A DNA stretch of 64,000 bases from Chloroflexota bacterium (GTDB lineage: Bacteria; Chloroflexota; Dehalococcoidia; Tepidiformales; Tepidiformaceae): positions 305,155 to 369,154 of the forward strand of contig JACPOQ010000028.1 of NCBI GenBank assembly GCA_016191435.1, read 5' to 3'. The notes under the pieces were generated by a model. The model had not been told where the DNA came from. It did no database searches and saw only the letters and a list, made by a program, of their open reading frames with translations. Positions 35,439 to 45,144 of this stretch are shown here, piece after piece (positions within the stretch are counted from its first letter, which is position 1; each line of letters begins with the position of its first letter). Made by a program: the position numbers and the translations under genes.

Positions 35439-36464
35439 ATGACCCAGGCATTGCTTGCGAACGACTACGCCGACCTCAAGCGGCGAGTCAAGGCGGAGGG
35501 ACTGCTCGAACCGCAGACCGCCTACTACATCTTCAAGACAGTGTTGGCCCTCAGCACGGTATTGCTCGCGGTCGGCATCGCGCTCGCGGTATCGAACACG
35601 TACCTCCTGCTGCTCGACGCGGTTTTTCTCGGGTTCGCCTCGACTCAAATTGCCCTGCTCGGCCACGACGTCGGCCATCGCCAGGCGTTTCGCGGCAAGC
35701 GCTCGAACGCGCTCGGTCGCTACTTTTTCGGCAACTTCCTGCTGGGGATCAGCCATTCGTGGTGGAACACGAAGCACAACCAGCACCACGCGACGCCGAA
35801 CCACCTCGAAAAAGACCCGGACGTTATCTTCCCGTTCATTGTTTTCGCTGCCGACCAGATTTCGGCGCGGGCGCGCTTCTGGCGGCCGGTGATCGCGCTG
35901 CAGGCGTTCGTGTTCGTGACGGTGTTGCCCCTGCAGTCCGCGAACATGCGCATCACCAGCGCGAAGCACCTCGTGGCCTCCGGGTCCAAGAAGCCGTGGC
36001 TCCAGGCGGCAGTCATTGCCCTGCACTTCGCGCTCTACGGCGCGCTGCTCTACAGCCTCGGCGGCTGGGGGATCGCGTTGGCGTTCCTCGCGGTCAACCA
36101 GGCCGTATTCGGGCTCTACAACAGCTCGGTGTTCGCATCGAACCACAAAGGCATGGCCGTGATCCGCGAGGGCGAGCGGCTGGACTTCCTGCGCGAACAG
36201 GTGCTCACCTCCCGCGACATCACCGGCCATCGCTTCACGGATTTTTGGTTCGGTGGGCTCAACTACCAGATCGAGCACCACCTGTTCCCCACGATGCCGC
36301 GCAACCGGCTCCCGAAGGCCAAAGTGGTGGTCGAGGCGTTCTGCAACGAGCGCGAGATCCCGTACCACACCACCGGCCTGATCGCGTCGTACCGCGAAGG
36401 TTTCGTGCACCTGCACAAGGTCAGTGCGTCCCTTCGCGGCGGCGCCACCGCCGCTGCGACGTAA
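35439..36464 (+). CDS. Membrane fatty acid desaturase
   Basis: A 341-residue integral membrane di-iron desaturase. The three histidine boxes are present: HDVGH (76-80), HNQHH (113-117) and QIEHH near residue 282. Pairs of hydrophobic helices lie before the first box and between the second and third. It should introduce a double bond into membrane acyl chains, using ferredoxin or a similar donor. The spacing matches the DesA/omega-type family, but regiochemistry cannot be read. The ATG at 35439 follows GGAGG, which lies in a tight hairpin. Next to a cold-shock-like RRM gene, control by temperature is a sensible inference. Confidence 0.92.
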   Translation: MTQALLANDYADLKRRVKAEGLLEPQTAYYIFKTVLALSTVLLAVGIALAVSNTYLLLLDAVFLGFASTQIALLGHDVGHRQAFRGKRSNALGRYFFGNFLLGISHSWWNTKHNQHHATPNHLEKDPDVIFPFIVFAADQISARARFWRPVIALQAFVFVTVLPLQSANMRITSAKHLVASGSKKPWLQAAVIALHFALYGALLYSLGGWGIALAFLAVNQAVFGLYNSSVFASNHKGMAVIREGERLDFLREQVLTSRDITGHRFTDFWFGGLNYQIEHHLFPTMPRNRLPKAKVVVEAFCNEREIPYHTTGLIASYREGFVHLHKVSASLRGGATAAAT

Positions 36465-36513
36465 CGGCGGCTCCCATTCTCGCGTAGTCATTGAGGCGCG
36501 GGTGGCAGGGCGT

Positions 36514-36519
36514 TAGCAT
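36514..36519 (+). promoter_or_regulatory. -10 box of the leaderless fused CoA-transferase gene
   Basis: TAGCAT, 8 nt before the ATG at 36528, with only C-rich sequence between. Confidence 0.5.
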
Positions 36520-36527
36520 CCCCCACC

Positions 36528-38798
36528 ATGGCACCACCCCTCCAGCACATCCGCGTCATCGACTTCGGCCAGTACATCGCGGGCCCCCTTGCGGCGATGC
36601 TGCTCGCCGACCAGGGCGCGGACGTCATCCGCATCGACCCGCCCGAGGGACCCGTGTGGGACACGCCCGCGAACCGGACATGGAATCGTGGCAAGCGCAG
36701 CATCGCTCTCAACCTCAAGGAACCAGGCGATCTCGAAACAGCACGTCGTCTCGCCGAGCGCGCCGATGTGGTCATCGAGAACTTCCGGCCCGGGGTGATG
36801 GACTGGCTCGGGCTCGGCCCGGCGGCGGCCCTGGCCGAGAACCCGCGCCTCATCTACTGCTCACTCCCCGGGTTCGCCAGCGACGACGCGCGCGCGGGTG
36901 TGGCAGCGTGGGAAGGAGTGGTCGGCGCCGCTACGGGCACGTATCGCGCGCGGCTCGAGGGCGACCGCGCCGGGCGGCCGGTATATACGGCCATCCCGAT
37001 CTCTTCCTCCTACGCCGCGTTCCTGGCAGCCACAAGCATCGCCGCCGCATTGGTTGCGCGCGATCGCGACGGCCTCGGGCAACGCCTCGAAGTGCCGCTC
37101 TACGACGCCACATTCACGGCGATTGGCCTTGTCGGCCAGAAGGTCCACGACCCCTCGCGCGTTCAGCGCCGGGGTGGGCTCGGGTGGGTACGGCAGTACC
37201 AGTGCAAGGACGGCCGCTGGGTCCTCTTCCACGCGGCAAACACACGGTTCATCACGCAGTTCGTCCAGGCGGCGGGGGTCGACTGGGCGGCCGACGGGCT
37301 GCTCGATCGAAGGCGTTACCTCGAAGAGCAATCGCTGGAGGGACTGCTGGTCGCGCGGATGGAGGCTCTCTTCCTCACCCGCACAGCGCAGGAGTGGGAG
37401 GACCTCGTGAACGCGGCCGGCACGCCCACGGCCATCTGCCGGGATTCGGCTGAGTGGCTTCAGCACCCGCATGCGCGGGCTAGCGGGATGGTCATCGAAA
37501 CGGACGACCCGGTGCTGGGAACGATGTTGCAGCCCGGGGTGACGCCGCGGCTCGCAGCGACATCGCTGACCCCGGCGCCCGCGCCGCTCCTGAACGCCGA
37601 CGCGGACGCGATCCGGGCCGAGCTCGCAACCGGCTCACCAGCGCTGCCGGCCACCGGCAGGGGTCCCACGAGCGGCGCGGCACCGCTGGCCGGGCTCCGG
37701 GTCCTCGACCTCTGCATCATCCTCGCAGGGCCTACCTGCGGCCGCACCCTCGCCGAATTCGGGGCGGACGTCATCAAGATCGATGCACCTGCCCGCGAAG
37801 GTGGCGTCGCCTTCCACCACGACGTGAACCGCGGCAAGCGCAGCATCCTCCTGGACCTGAAGACGCCTGCCGGGATCGAGGTCTTCTGGAAACTGGTTGA
37901 AGACGCGGATGTCGTCGTGCAGAACTATCGCGCGGGCGTCGTGGAAAAGCTCGGCATCGGCTACGAGGCGGTGCGCAAGCGGAAGCCGGGCATCATTTAC
38001 GCGTCCCTCAACGCGTACGGCCACGGCGGGCCGTGGGAACATCGCCCCGGCTGGGAGCAACTGGCGCAGGCCGCGACAGGCATGCAGGCGCGGTACGGTG
38101 GGGAAGGACGGCCCGTGCTTCAGCCCTTCCCCGTGAACGACTACGGGACTGGCGTCCTGGGGGCCTATGCCGTCCTGCTGGCGTTGCACCAGAAGCGGGC
38201 CACGGGCGAGGGTCAGGAAGTCCGCTCGGCGCTCGCCTACACCGCCTGCACCCTGCAGTCCGCGTTTTTCGCGGACTACGAGGGCAAAACCTGGGACGAA
38301 CCAAACGGCCAGCTGGCACTCGGGTCGTCGTCGCTGCAGCGGCTGTACGAAGCCGCCGACGGCTGGTTTTTCCTCGGCGCCCGGAGCCGTGACATCGGCG
38401 GCCTGGGGGAGATCGCCGGGCTCGCGGGAATCGATTCCGTGAGCCCGCGAAAGGTCGACGCATTCCTGGCCGACCGCTTCGCGCTGGCGAGCGTGGCCGA
38501 GTGGGTGGAGCGGCTCACAGCCGAGGGGGTCGGCGCCCACGCGGCGCTTTCCGTCGAGGAAGTCATGGAGGACCCGTGGGCGGTGGCGCACGGCTTGAGC
38601 CTCACCCGCGAACACGACGGGATGGGCCTCCTCCGTACGAACGGCCCCGGCCAACGCCTCTCGCGCACCCCGGCGATCCCGGGCGCGCCTGCCTCGGTGC
38701 CCGGCGCCGATGCGCACTCGGTATTCAGCGAAGCCGGCCTTGCGGCGCAGTTGGAAGCGCTGGTGCAGGCGGGCGTAGTGGCAGTCGAGGCGCCCTGA
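36528..38798 (+). CDS. Tandem (fused) CaiB/BaiF CoA-transferase
   Basis: A 756-residue protein made of two complete family III CoA-transferase domains, about 1-375 and 384-756, each opening with the family's LxxIRVxDxxxxxAGP...GADVIxID signature. In the first domain the catalytic position is aspartate (D193, GQRLEVPLYDA). In the second the aligned residue is tyrosine (GQEVRSALAYTA), so only the first half looks catalytic in the usual way. Family III enzymes form interlinked dimers, so this fusion probably builds that dimer within one chain. It converges on the TPP lyase gene and belongs with the acyl-CoA module to its right. Confidence 0.9.
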   Translation: MAPPLQHIRVIDFGQYIAGPLAAMLLADQGADVIRIDPPEGPVWDTPANRTWNRGKRSIALNLKEPGDLETARRLAERADVVIENFRPGVMDWLGLGPAAALAENPRLIYCSLPGFASDDARAGVAAWEGVVGAATGTYRARLEGDRAGRPVYTAIPISSSYAAFLAATSIAAALVARDRDGLGQRLEVPLYDATFTAIGLVGQKVHDPSRVQRRGGLGWVRQYQCKDGRWVLFHAANTRFITQFVQAAGVDWAADGLLDRRRYLEEQSLEGLLVARMEALFLTRTAQEWEDLVNAAGTPTAICRDSAEWLQHPHARASGMVIETDDPVLGTMLQPGVTPRLAATSLTPAPAPLLNADADAIRAELATGSPALPATGRGPTSGAAPLAGLRVLDLCIILAGPTCGRTLAEFGADVIKIDAPAREGGVAFHHDVNRGKRSILLDLKTPAGIEVFWKLVEDADVVVQNYRAGVVEKLGIGYEAVRKRKPGIIYASLNAYGHGGPWEHRPGWEQLAQAATGMQARYGGEGRPVLQPFPVNDYGTGVLGAYAVLLALHQKRATGEGQEVRSALAYTACTLQSAFFADYEGKTWDEPNGQLALGSSSLQRLYEAADGWFFLGARSRDIGGLGEIAGLAGIDSVSPRKVDAFLADRFALASVAEWVERLTAEGVGAHAALSVEEVMEDPWAVAHGLSLTREHDGMGLLRTNGPGQRLSRTPAIPGAPASVPGADAHSVFSEAGLAAQLEALVQAGVVAVEAP

Positions 38799-38825
38799 AG
38801 CTCTCTGGGGTATCACCCGTTTCGT

Positions 38826-40469
38826 TTAGGCCAGGTACATCGAGCCTCTGCGCCCGCCCTTGGGGTCGGTCAGCACGTTCACGACCGCGACGGTTTTCGC
38901 CGCGAGCGCCTTCTCCAGGGTCGGCCGGATTTCGGCCGGGTCCGTGACGCGCGCCGAGAAGCCGCCGACCATTTCGCCCATGCGCTCGTAATTCACGGGC
39001 AGGAGCGCAGCGATGGGCGGCGAGTCCGGGGCGAACATCCGGTCCTGGATCGAATGGCCGGCGATGCCGCCGTTGTTCGAAATCACGAACACGACGTTCG
39101 CGCCGATGCGCGCGGCCGTCTCCACCTCCATTGCGGCGGCGCCGAACGCGTAGTCGCCCACCACCGCGACCGCGGGCCGGTCCGGCTGTGCAAGTTTGGC
39201 GCCGACCGCGTAGGGGACGCCGGTGCCCATGCAACCCGTGGTCCCGGAGTTCAGCAGCGCGCGCGGGTTATAGCTCGGCAGCACCGCTCGCGCGACACCC
39301 ATCGTCAGTTCCGCATCGACGCTCACGTTCACGTCGCGCGGGAGCACGTCGCGAATGTCGCGCAGCAGGCGGTAGTGGTTGATCGGCTGCTCGTTGGAAG
39401 CCATCTGCTCGGCGATGGTGGCCTCGTTTTTGGCCGCGTCCGTGCGCAGCGCATCGACCCAGCCCGACTTCTCTGAGGCGAGCGCGCGCCCTTCGAGTGC
39501 CGCCACGATCGCCTCGACCCCCAGCGCGCAATCGGCCACCATCCCCTCCTCGACGTCGGCCGCGCTCGTCATCTCCTCGGCAATCAGGTCGACCTGGGCC
39601 AGCCGCACGCCGGCGGCGAAGCGGGGCGCGCGTCCGAACTGGAAGATCCAGTTGAACCGCCCACCCACCATGAGCACGGCGTCGGCGCCGGCGAGGGCCG
39701 ACGAGCGGGCGGCGTTCATGCACATGACATTGTCATCGGCGATGACACCGCGGCCCATCGGCGAGGCGACGTAGGGGATGCCAAGGTTCACGAGCCGAGT
39801 GAGCGGCCCCGTGGCATCGCTCCAGGCGGCGCCCTTGCCGACGAGCACAAGCGGCCGTTCAGCCTGCGCGAGCATTGCGGCGATGCGCCCCGCGGCCGCG
39901 AGGTCGGGGTGCGGGAGCGAGATCGCCGGCGCCGTCGCGCGCAGCTGGACCCGCTCCTCGTCGATGCGGCGGCGCACAAGGTGGCCGGGGAAGTCGAGAT
40001 ACACCCCACCGGGGCGCCCCCCGAGGGCCTTCCCCAGCGCGAGGTACACAAGCTCGGGGATGCGCTCGGTGCTATCGACCTGGGCGGTCCACTTGCAGCC
40101 CGGCCTGGCGAACGCGACCTGGTCGGCTTCCTGGAAGCCACCAAGGCCACGCGAGCGCCCCTCCGCCGAGCCGCCGAGCACGACGAGCGGCATCCCGGAC
40201 TCCGTCGCGACGTGCAGCCCGGTGATGGTGTTGATCATCCCTGGGCCAGAACCCGCGACCACGACACCGGGCTTCTTCGTGATGTAGCCCCAGGCCGAGG
40301 CTGCGAAGCACGCGGACTCCTCGTGGCGGCAGTTCACCACCCTGATGCCTTCGGCCTGCATCCCGGCCATGACTTCGATCATCGGGCCAGCGACGACGCC
40401 AAATGCCGTGTCGATCCCCGCGAGCTTCAGTTGTTTGGCCGCGAGCTGGCCACCATTGAGTTCGGTCAT
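38826..40469 (-). CDS. Thiamine-diphosphate enzyme, oxalyl-CoA decarboxylase / 2-hydroxyacyl-CoA lyase type
   Basis: A 547-residue TPP enzyme of the acetolactate-synthase superfamily. The catalytic glutamate is E50 in NCRHEESAC. The TPP/magnesium motif runs from GDYAFGAAAMEVET to ISNNGG; its MEVET piece matches oxalyl-CoA decarboxylase and human HACL1, not acetolactate synthase. It should cleave the C1-C2 bond of a 2-oxo or 2-hydroxyacyl-CoA, giving formyl-CoA or an aldehyde. GGAGG lies before the ATG. A CoA-transferase is 33 nt upstream in the same operon, the usual partner of oxalate-degrading Oxc. Oxalate versus a longer 2-hydroxy acid remains open. Confidence 0.88.
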   Translation of the reverse strand: MTELNGGQLAAKQLKLAGIDTAFGVVAGPMIEVMAGMQAEGIRVVNCRHEESACFAASAWGYITKKPGVVVAGSGPGMINTITGLHVATESGMPLVVLGGSAEGRSRGLGGFQEADQVAFARPGCKWTAQVDSTERIPELVYLALGKALGGRPGGVYLDFPGHLVRRRIDEERVQLRATAPAISLPHPDLAAAGRIAAMLAQAERPLVLVGKGAAWSDATGPLTRLVNLGIPYVASPMGRGVIADDNVMCMNAARSSALAGADAVLMVGGRFNWIFQFGRAPRFAAGVRLAQVDLIAEEMTSAADVEEGMVADCALGVEAIVAALEGRALASEKSGWVDALRTDAAKNEATIAEQMASNEQPINHYRLLRDIRDVLPRDVNVSVDAELTMGVARAVLPSYNPRALLNSGTTGCMGTGVPYAVGAKLAQPDRPAVAVVGDYAFGAAAMEVETAARIGANVVFVISNNGGIAGHSIQDRMFAPDSPPIAALLPVNYERMGEMVGGFSARVTDPAEIRPTLEKALAAKTVAVVNVLTDPKGGRRGSMYLA

Positions 40470-40502
40470 GCTTCCTCCGAGTAAAAGGCCGTCGCGGGCC
40501 TG

Positions 40503-41684
40503 CTAGATGATCCCGGCTTGCTTGAGCTTCGAGATGTCGTCCCAGCCGTAGCCCAGGCCGAGGAGGACTTCTTCCGTGTGCTGGCCGTGTTCGGGCGCCG
40601 TGAAGCGTGCGCCGACGTCCATCTTGGACATGCGGATGGGCGAGTTCGGAACCCGGATCGGCCCCAGGTTGGGGTGATCGAGCGTGGTGATGTACTCCAT
40701 CGCCAGCACTTGCGGGTCGCTGGCGACGCCGGCGTAGTCGTGGACCGGGCCGGAAGGGATGTCCGCCGCCTTCAGCAGCGGCAGCCACTCGTCGCGAGGC
40801 CGCGCCTGGAAGGCCGAATCGAGTTCGGCGAGCAGCGCGTCGCGGTTGTGCTGGCGGTCGCGGGCCTGTTCGAACATCGGGTTCGTTATCAGGTCCTCGC
40901 GGCCGAGGACGTGGCAGAATGCCGGCCACCACTTGGGATCGAGGATCCCGATGGTCAGGTATTTGCCGTCGCCGCACGGGAAGTACGTGAACACCGGGCT
41001 GGAGCGCGCCGGGGTGGCGTGCTGGTGTTCGCCGCGGAGGAACCCGGTCAGTTGCAGGCCCTGGAGCGCTATCTGCGAGCCGAGGAGCGATACGTCGACG
41101 TGCTGCCCGACCCCCTGCAATTCGCGCGCCACGACGGCCGAGGTGAGCCCGAGGGCGAAAACCATCGCGCCCACCTGGTCTGCGGTGCCGCCCATCAGCG
41201 GTTGCGGGGGTTGGTCCGGCCCGCCGCCCTGGTTCGACATAATCCCGCCCATGCCCTGCCCGATGATGTCGAACGAGGGGTCGAAGGCGTTCGGCCCGCG
41301 CGGCCCGAATCCGGACGCCGAGCCGGTGATGATCCGCGGGTTAATCGCCGAGAGCGAGTCGTAGTCGAGCCCGAGGCGCTTCATCACGCCCGGCCGGAAG
41401 TTGTCGGTGACGATGTCGATGTCGGGGATGAGCTTGTAGACCACCTCGCGTCCCTCGGGGCTTCTCAAATCGAGAGTGATCGAGCGCTTGTTGCGGTTAT
41501 GCGCTTCGAAGTAGGCGCACCAGCCGTCCGGCTGCAGGCCAAGGGCGCGGCCGAGGTCACCGTGGCGCGGCTCTTCCACCTTAAGCACGTCGGCGCCGAG
41601 GTCTGACAACATCACCGTGGCGTACGGCCCCTGCTGGTAACGCGTGAAATCCAGGATGCGAATGCCATCGAGAGGGCGGGCCAT
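40503..41684 (-). CDS. CaiB/BaiF family III CoA-transferase, partner of the TPP lyase
   Basis: A CoA-transferase of 393 residues. The ATG at 41684 has GGAGGT 7 nt upstream and gives the family start PLDGIRILDFTRYQQGP. NKRSITLDL, DNFRPGVMKRLGLDY and GSASGFG follow. At the catalytic position the sequence is GQHVDVSLLGSQ, so a glycine (G202) replaces aspartate, which is odd for an active transferase. It heads the operon with the oxalyl-CoA decarboxylase/HACL-like gene. It may supply the CoA ester to that enzyme, or have a changed reaction. Divergent from the acyl-CoA ligase gene. Confidence 0.9.
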   Translation of the reverse strand: MARPLDGIRILDFTRYQQGPYATVMLSDLGADVLKVEEPRHGDLGRALGLQPDGWCAYFEAHNRNKRSITLDLRSPEGREVVYKLIPDIDIVTDNFRPGVMKRLGLDYDSLSAINPRIITGSASGFGPRGPNAFDPSFDIIGQGMGGIMSNQGGGPDQPPQPLMGGTADQVGAMVFALGLTSAVVARELQGVGQHVDVSLLGSQIALQGLQLTGFLRGEHQHATPARSSPVFTYFPCGDGKYLTIGILDPKWWPAFCHVLGREDLITNPMFEQARDRQHNRDALLAELDSAFQARPRDEWLPLLKAADIPSGPVHDYAGVASDPQVLAMEYITTLDHPNLGPIRVPNSPIRMSKMDVGARFTAPEHGQHTEEVLLGLGYGWDDISKLKQAGII

Positions 41685-41884
41685 TGTGGAACCTCCGGAA
41701 AGGCCTGGTAGTGCTGTCCGCCGCGAGCCGGTCCGCCGCCCGTCGCAAGTTGCCACAGTATAGGCAGCCGCGCCGGGCGTTGCTCGCCCCTGGCGGGCGT
41801 CGTCGCAGGGCAGTCGGGTAGTATCATGCCGCCCGATCGAACGTTGCCGGCCGCATCGCGGCAACTGCCCGCTGGAGGACCTGG

Positions 41885-43558
41885 ATGGCACGCCTCACAC
41901 ATTCCTACGATTCGGGAGCCGCTGCCGAGCCGCTCTCGGGCGATACCATCGGGCAGGCGCTGGCCCGGACCATCGCGCTCTTCCCGGACTCCGATGCGCT
42001 CGTGTCGCGGCACCAGGGCATCCGCAACAGTTACGCCGAGTTCGGACGCGAGGTCGAGCGCGTCGCCCTGGGCTTGCTCGGGCTCGGCATCGAAAAAGGC
42101 GACCGCGTGGGCATCTGGGCGCCAACCTGTGCCGAATGGACGTACCTGCAATTCGCCACTGCCCGCGTGGGCGCCATCCTGGTGAACGTGAACCCGGCCT
42201 ATCGCGCGAACGAAGCTGCATTTGCGTTGGGCCACTCGGGCGTGCGGATGCTTGTCACGGCGAGCAAGTTCAAGACGTCCGACTACCTCGCGATGATCGC
42301 CCAGGTGCGCGGCGAACTGCACGCGCTCGAACGGGTGGTAACAATCGACGGCGCAACCGCCGGCGGCGCCAACGACCTCACCTGGAAAGAACTCGTCGCC
42401 GCCGGGGCGGCGGTCGCCCCAGGACGGCTGACCGCGCGTGAAGCCACCCTCGACCCGGACGATGCAATCAACATCCAGTACACCAGCGGCACGACGGGCA
42501 ATCCCAAGGGCGCGACGCTCACGCACCACAACATCCTCAACAACGGGAGAACCGTGGGCCAGGTGCTCGGCTACACGAGCGCAGACCGCATTTGCATACC
42601 TGTTCCCCTCTACCACTGTTTCGGCATGGGAATTGGCAATCTCGGTTGCATCACTTCGGGCGCGGCGATGGTTTACCCGGGCGAGTCGTTCGAGCCGCTG
42701 GCGGCGCTGCAGGCGATTGCCGAGGAGCGCTGCACAAGCATCTACGGCGTGCCGACGATGTTCATCGCACAGCTCGAACACCCGGAATTTGCGACCTTCG
42801 ACCTCGCCTCCCTCCGCACCGGGATCATGGCCGGCGCGCCCTGCCCCATCGAGGTGATGAAACGCGTGGTTTCACAGATGCACGCCAGGGACATGTGCAT
42901 CGCCTATGGCATGACCGAGACTGCGCCATGCTCGACGATGACCCGCCCGGAGGACAGCCTCGAACGGCGCACATCGACGGTCGGCCAGGCGCTGCCATTC
43001 GTCGAGTCCAAGATTGTCGATCCGGAGACGGGGCTGGCGGCGCCGGTCGGCACGCCGGGCGAAGTCTGCACGCGCGGGTACCTCGTCATGCGCGGCTACT
43101 GGGAGAACCCGACCGCGACCGCCGAAGCCATCGACGAGGCCGGCTGGATGCACACCGGCGACCTCGGCGTGATGGATGGCGACGGGTACGTGAACATCGT
43201 CGGGCGCATCAAGGACATGGTTATTCGCGGCGGCGAGAACCTCTTCCCAAAGGAGATCGAGGACGTCATCTTCGAACACCCGGCCGTCGCGAGCGTGCAG
43301 GTCATCGGCGTGCCGGATGAGCGCATGGGCGAGGAGCTGATGGCATGGGTCGTGCTGCGCGACGGTGCGGTACTGACGGCGGACGAGATGAGGGACTTTT
43401 GCCGCGTGCGCATGGCGCATTTCAAGGTGCCGAAGTACGTGAAGTTCACCGCCGACTTCCCGATGACGGTCACGGGTAAGGTCCAGAAGTTCAAGATGCG
43501 GGCCGCCGCCGTCGAGGAACTGGGCCTGGAGAAAGCCGCCGCGGTCCGAACCGCCTGA
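41885..43558 (+). CDS. AMP-forming acyl-CoA synthetase
   Basis: A 557-residue ANL-superfamily ligase that activates a carboxylic acid as acyl-AMP and then acyl-CoA. The P-loop-like A3 motif is TSGTTGNPKGATLTH, followed by the YGMTETAP motif, the hinge TGDLGVMDGDGYVNIVGRIKDMVIRGGEN (in short pieces) and the A10 lysine in TVTGKVQK near the end. It is of medium-chain/FadD-like type. A GGAGG site precedes the ATG and a TATCAT box lies about 60 nt upstream. It is divergent from the CoA-transferase/TPP lyase operon and could feed that pathway with CoA esters. Chain length is not determined. Confidence 0.94.
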   Translation: MARLTHSYDSGAAAEPLSGDTIGQALARTIALFPDSDALVSRHQGIRNSYAEFGREVERVALGLLGLGIEKGDRVGIWAPTCAEWTYLQFATARVGAILVNVNPAYRANEAAFALGHSGVRMLVTASKFKTSDYLAMIAQVRGELHALERVVTIDGATAGGANDLTWKELVAAGAAVAPGRLTAREATLDPDDAINIQYTSGTTGNPKGATLTHHNILNNGRTVGQVLGYTSADRICIPVPLYHCFGMGIGNLGCITSGAAMVYPGESFEPLAALQAIAEERCTSIYGVPTMFIAQLEHPEFATFDLASLRTGIMAGAPCPIEVMKRVVSQMHARDMCIAYGMTETAPCSTMTRPEDSLERRTSTVGQALPFVESKIVDPETGLAAPVGTPGEVCTRGYLVMRGYWENPTATAEAIDEAGWMHTGDLGVMDGDGYVNIVGRIKDMVIRGGENLFPKEIEDVIFEHPAVASVQVIGVPDERMGEELMAWVVLRDGAVLTADEMRDFCRVRMAHFKVPKYVKFTADFPMTVTGKVQKFKMRAAAVEELGLEKAAAVRTA

Positions 43559-43758
43559 CGATGCAGCTATTTGCTCCCGGCGGCGTGAATCGAGCGGCGT
43601 CCCCGTAGTTCGATCGGCCCGTCGCCGAGTCCCGCCACGGGGCTGTCACTGGCCGTCACCGCGTGTGCACCGCCCGGGGCTCACGGGTGGCCGCTATCCG
43701 CCCGACAACTTCACTAGAACGTCGCGCGCTCCGGCGAGTGGCAGGTCAGGAAGGTGTG

Positions 43759-45141
43759 ATGGAGCACGGATACGCTGCGTCCGCCGGCAACCTGGCGGTG
43801 GCGGAAAGCTACCGCGAACAGCCGGCTTCGCCCCCCCGCGCGGCCCAACAGCAGCTGCGAGGGCTGCCCGCGCTCCCGCCAGCCCCCGATCGCCTCGAAG
43901 ATCTCGGGCTGCCCGACCGATTCATCGAGGATCTCGCCCTCAAGACGCTCCACCGCATCACGGTGCCGACGCCCATTTCGATCGCGAGCGCGCTCCGCGT
44001 GCACCCGGCGATCGTGCGGGAGGCGCTGGATGAGCTGAAGCGCCAGCGCCTCGTGGAGACCACTGCCGCCTCTGGACGGCTCGAATCCGAGTGGCAGTAC
44101 CGCCTGACCGAAGCCGGCCTGCACGAGGCCGAGAACGCCTTCGCCCGCAGCCGCTACGTCGGGCCCGTGCCCGTGCCAATCGCCGACTACTTCCGGGCGC
44201 TCGAACACGATGCCGAAGTCGGCGCCCCGGACCCGGTACGGCTGGCGCGCGCGCTGCAACAGCTGGTGCTGGCGCGCGATGTGGTGGCGAAGGTCTGCCT
44301 CGCGCTCACGTCCGGCCGGCCGGCAATGCTCTGGGGCGCTCCCGGCAACGGCAAGACCACCATCCTCGAACTCTGCAGCGAAGCCATCACCGGCGTGACG
44401 CTGCTGCCGGTCGCCGTCTACGTCAGTGGCCACATCATCAAGCTCTATGACGACCTCGTGCATGTGGTGGTCGAAAGCGACGACGCGAACGAGGTCACCA
44501 GCTCCAGCGACCGCCGCTGGCTCCGCATCCGCCGCCCGTTCGTCTTCGTTGGCGGCGAGCTGCGCCACGAGGACCTCGACCTCGCCTACGACAGCGCTGT
44601 CGGCTACCACCAGGCGCCGCCACATCTGAAGGCGCACGGTGGTCTGCTCGCCATCGACGACTTCGGGCGCCAGCAGGTTTCGCCGCACGCGCTCCTCAAC
44701 CGCTGGATTGCCTCGCTGGAACGCGGCGAAGACACGATGACGCTCGTCACCGGTGAGCGCATCACGTTCCCCTTTCGTTCGACCATCTGCTTCAGCACGA
44801 ACCTCGAGCCGCGTTCGATGCTGGAAGAGGCGCACCTTCGCCGCATCCCGTACAAGATCCGCATCCCCGAGCCAACGCCGGCGCAGATGTCGGAGATTTT
44901 CCGCCGCTTCGCGGAAGCCATGAACGTAGAAGTCGGACCCGGCGGAATCGAGACGGCAGTGGAGATGGTGCATCGCGCCAGCGATGGCAACTCGCGCAGC
45001 TGCCACCCCCGCGACGTGCTCCAGCTCATCATCGAGGAGGCGCGCTTTGTGAAGCGTCCAGCCGTCCTCGAGCCCGCCGCCAGCCGCCGTGCTTGCGAAA
45101 TCTACTTCGCGCAGGACCCGGGCCCGCTCGGGCCAGGCTAG
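43759..45141 (+). CDS. AAA ATPase with N-terminal winged-helix domain
   Basis: A 460-residue protein. Residues 55-130 look like a winged helix (an IASALRVHPAIVREALDELKRQRLVE segment in pieces), so it may bind DNA or protein. The AAA core has Walker A GAPGNGKT (193-200), Walker B LLAIDDFG (about 297-303), sensor residues in STNLEP, and LRRIPYKI with an arginine. The ATG at 43759 has AGGAAGG upstream, and TAGAAC at 43715-43720 may be its -10. The C-terminal part is helical with DPG repeats. No VWA or transposition partner is adjacent. Function unknown; a chaperone-type or regulatory ATPase is the best guess. Confidence 0.75.
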   Translation: MEHGYAASAGNLAVAESYREQPASPPRAAQQQLRGLPALPPAPDRLEDLGLPDRFIEDLALKTLHRITVPTPISIASALRVHPAIVREALDELKRQRLVETTAASGRLESEWQYRLTEAGLHEAENAFARSRYVGPVPVPIADYFRALEHDAEVGAPDPVRLARALQQLVLARDVVAKVCLALTSGRPAMLWGAPGNGKTTILELCSEAITGVTLLPVAVYVSGHIIKLYDDLVHVVVESDDANEVTSSSDRRWLRIRRPFVFVGGELRHEDLDLAYDSAVGYHQAPPHLKAHGGLLAIDDFGRQQVSPHALLNRWIASLERGEDTMTLVTGERITFPFRSTICFSTNLEPRSMLEEAHLRRIPYKIRIPEPTPAQMSEIFRRFAEAMNVEVGPGGIETAVEMVHRASDGNSRSCHPRDVLQLIIEEARFVKRPAVLEPAASRRACEIYFAQDPGPLGPG

Positions 45142-45144
45142 CCG

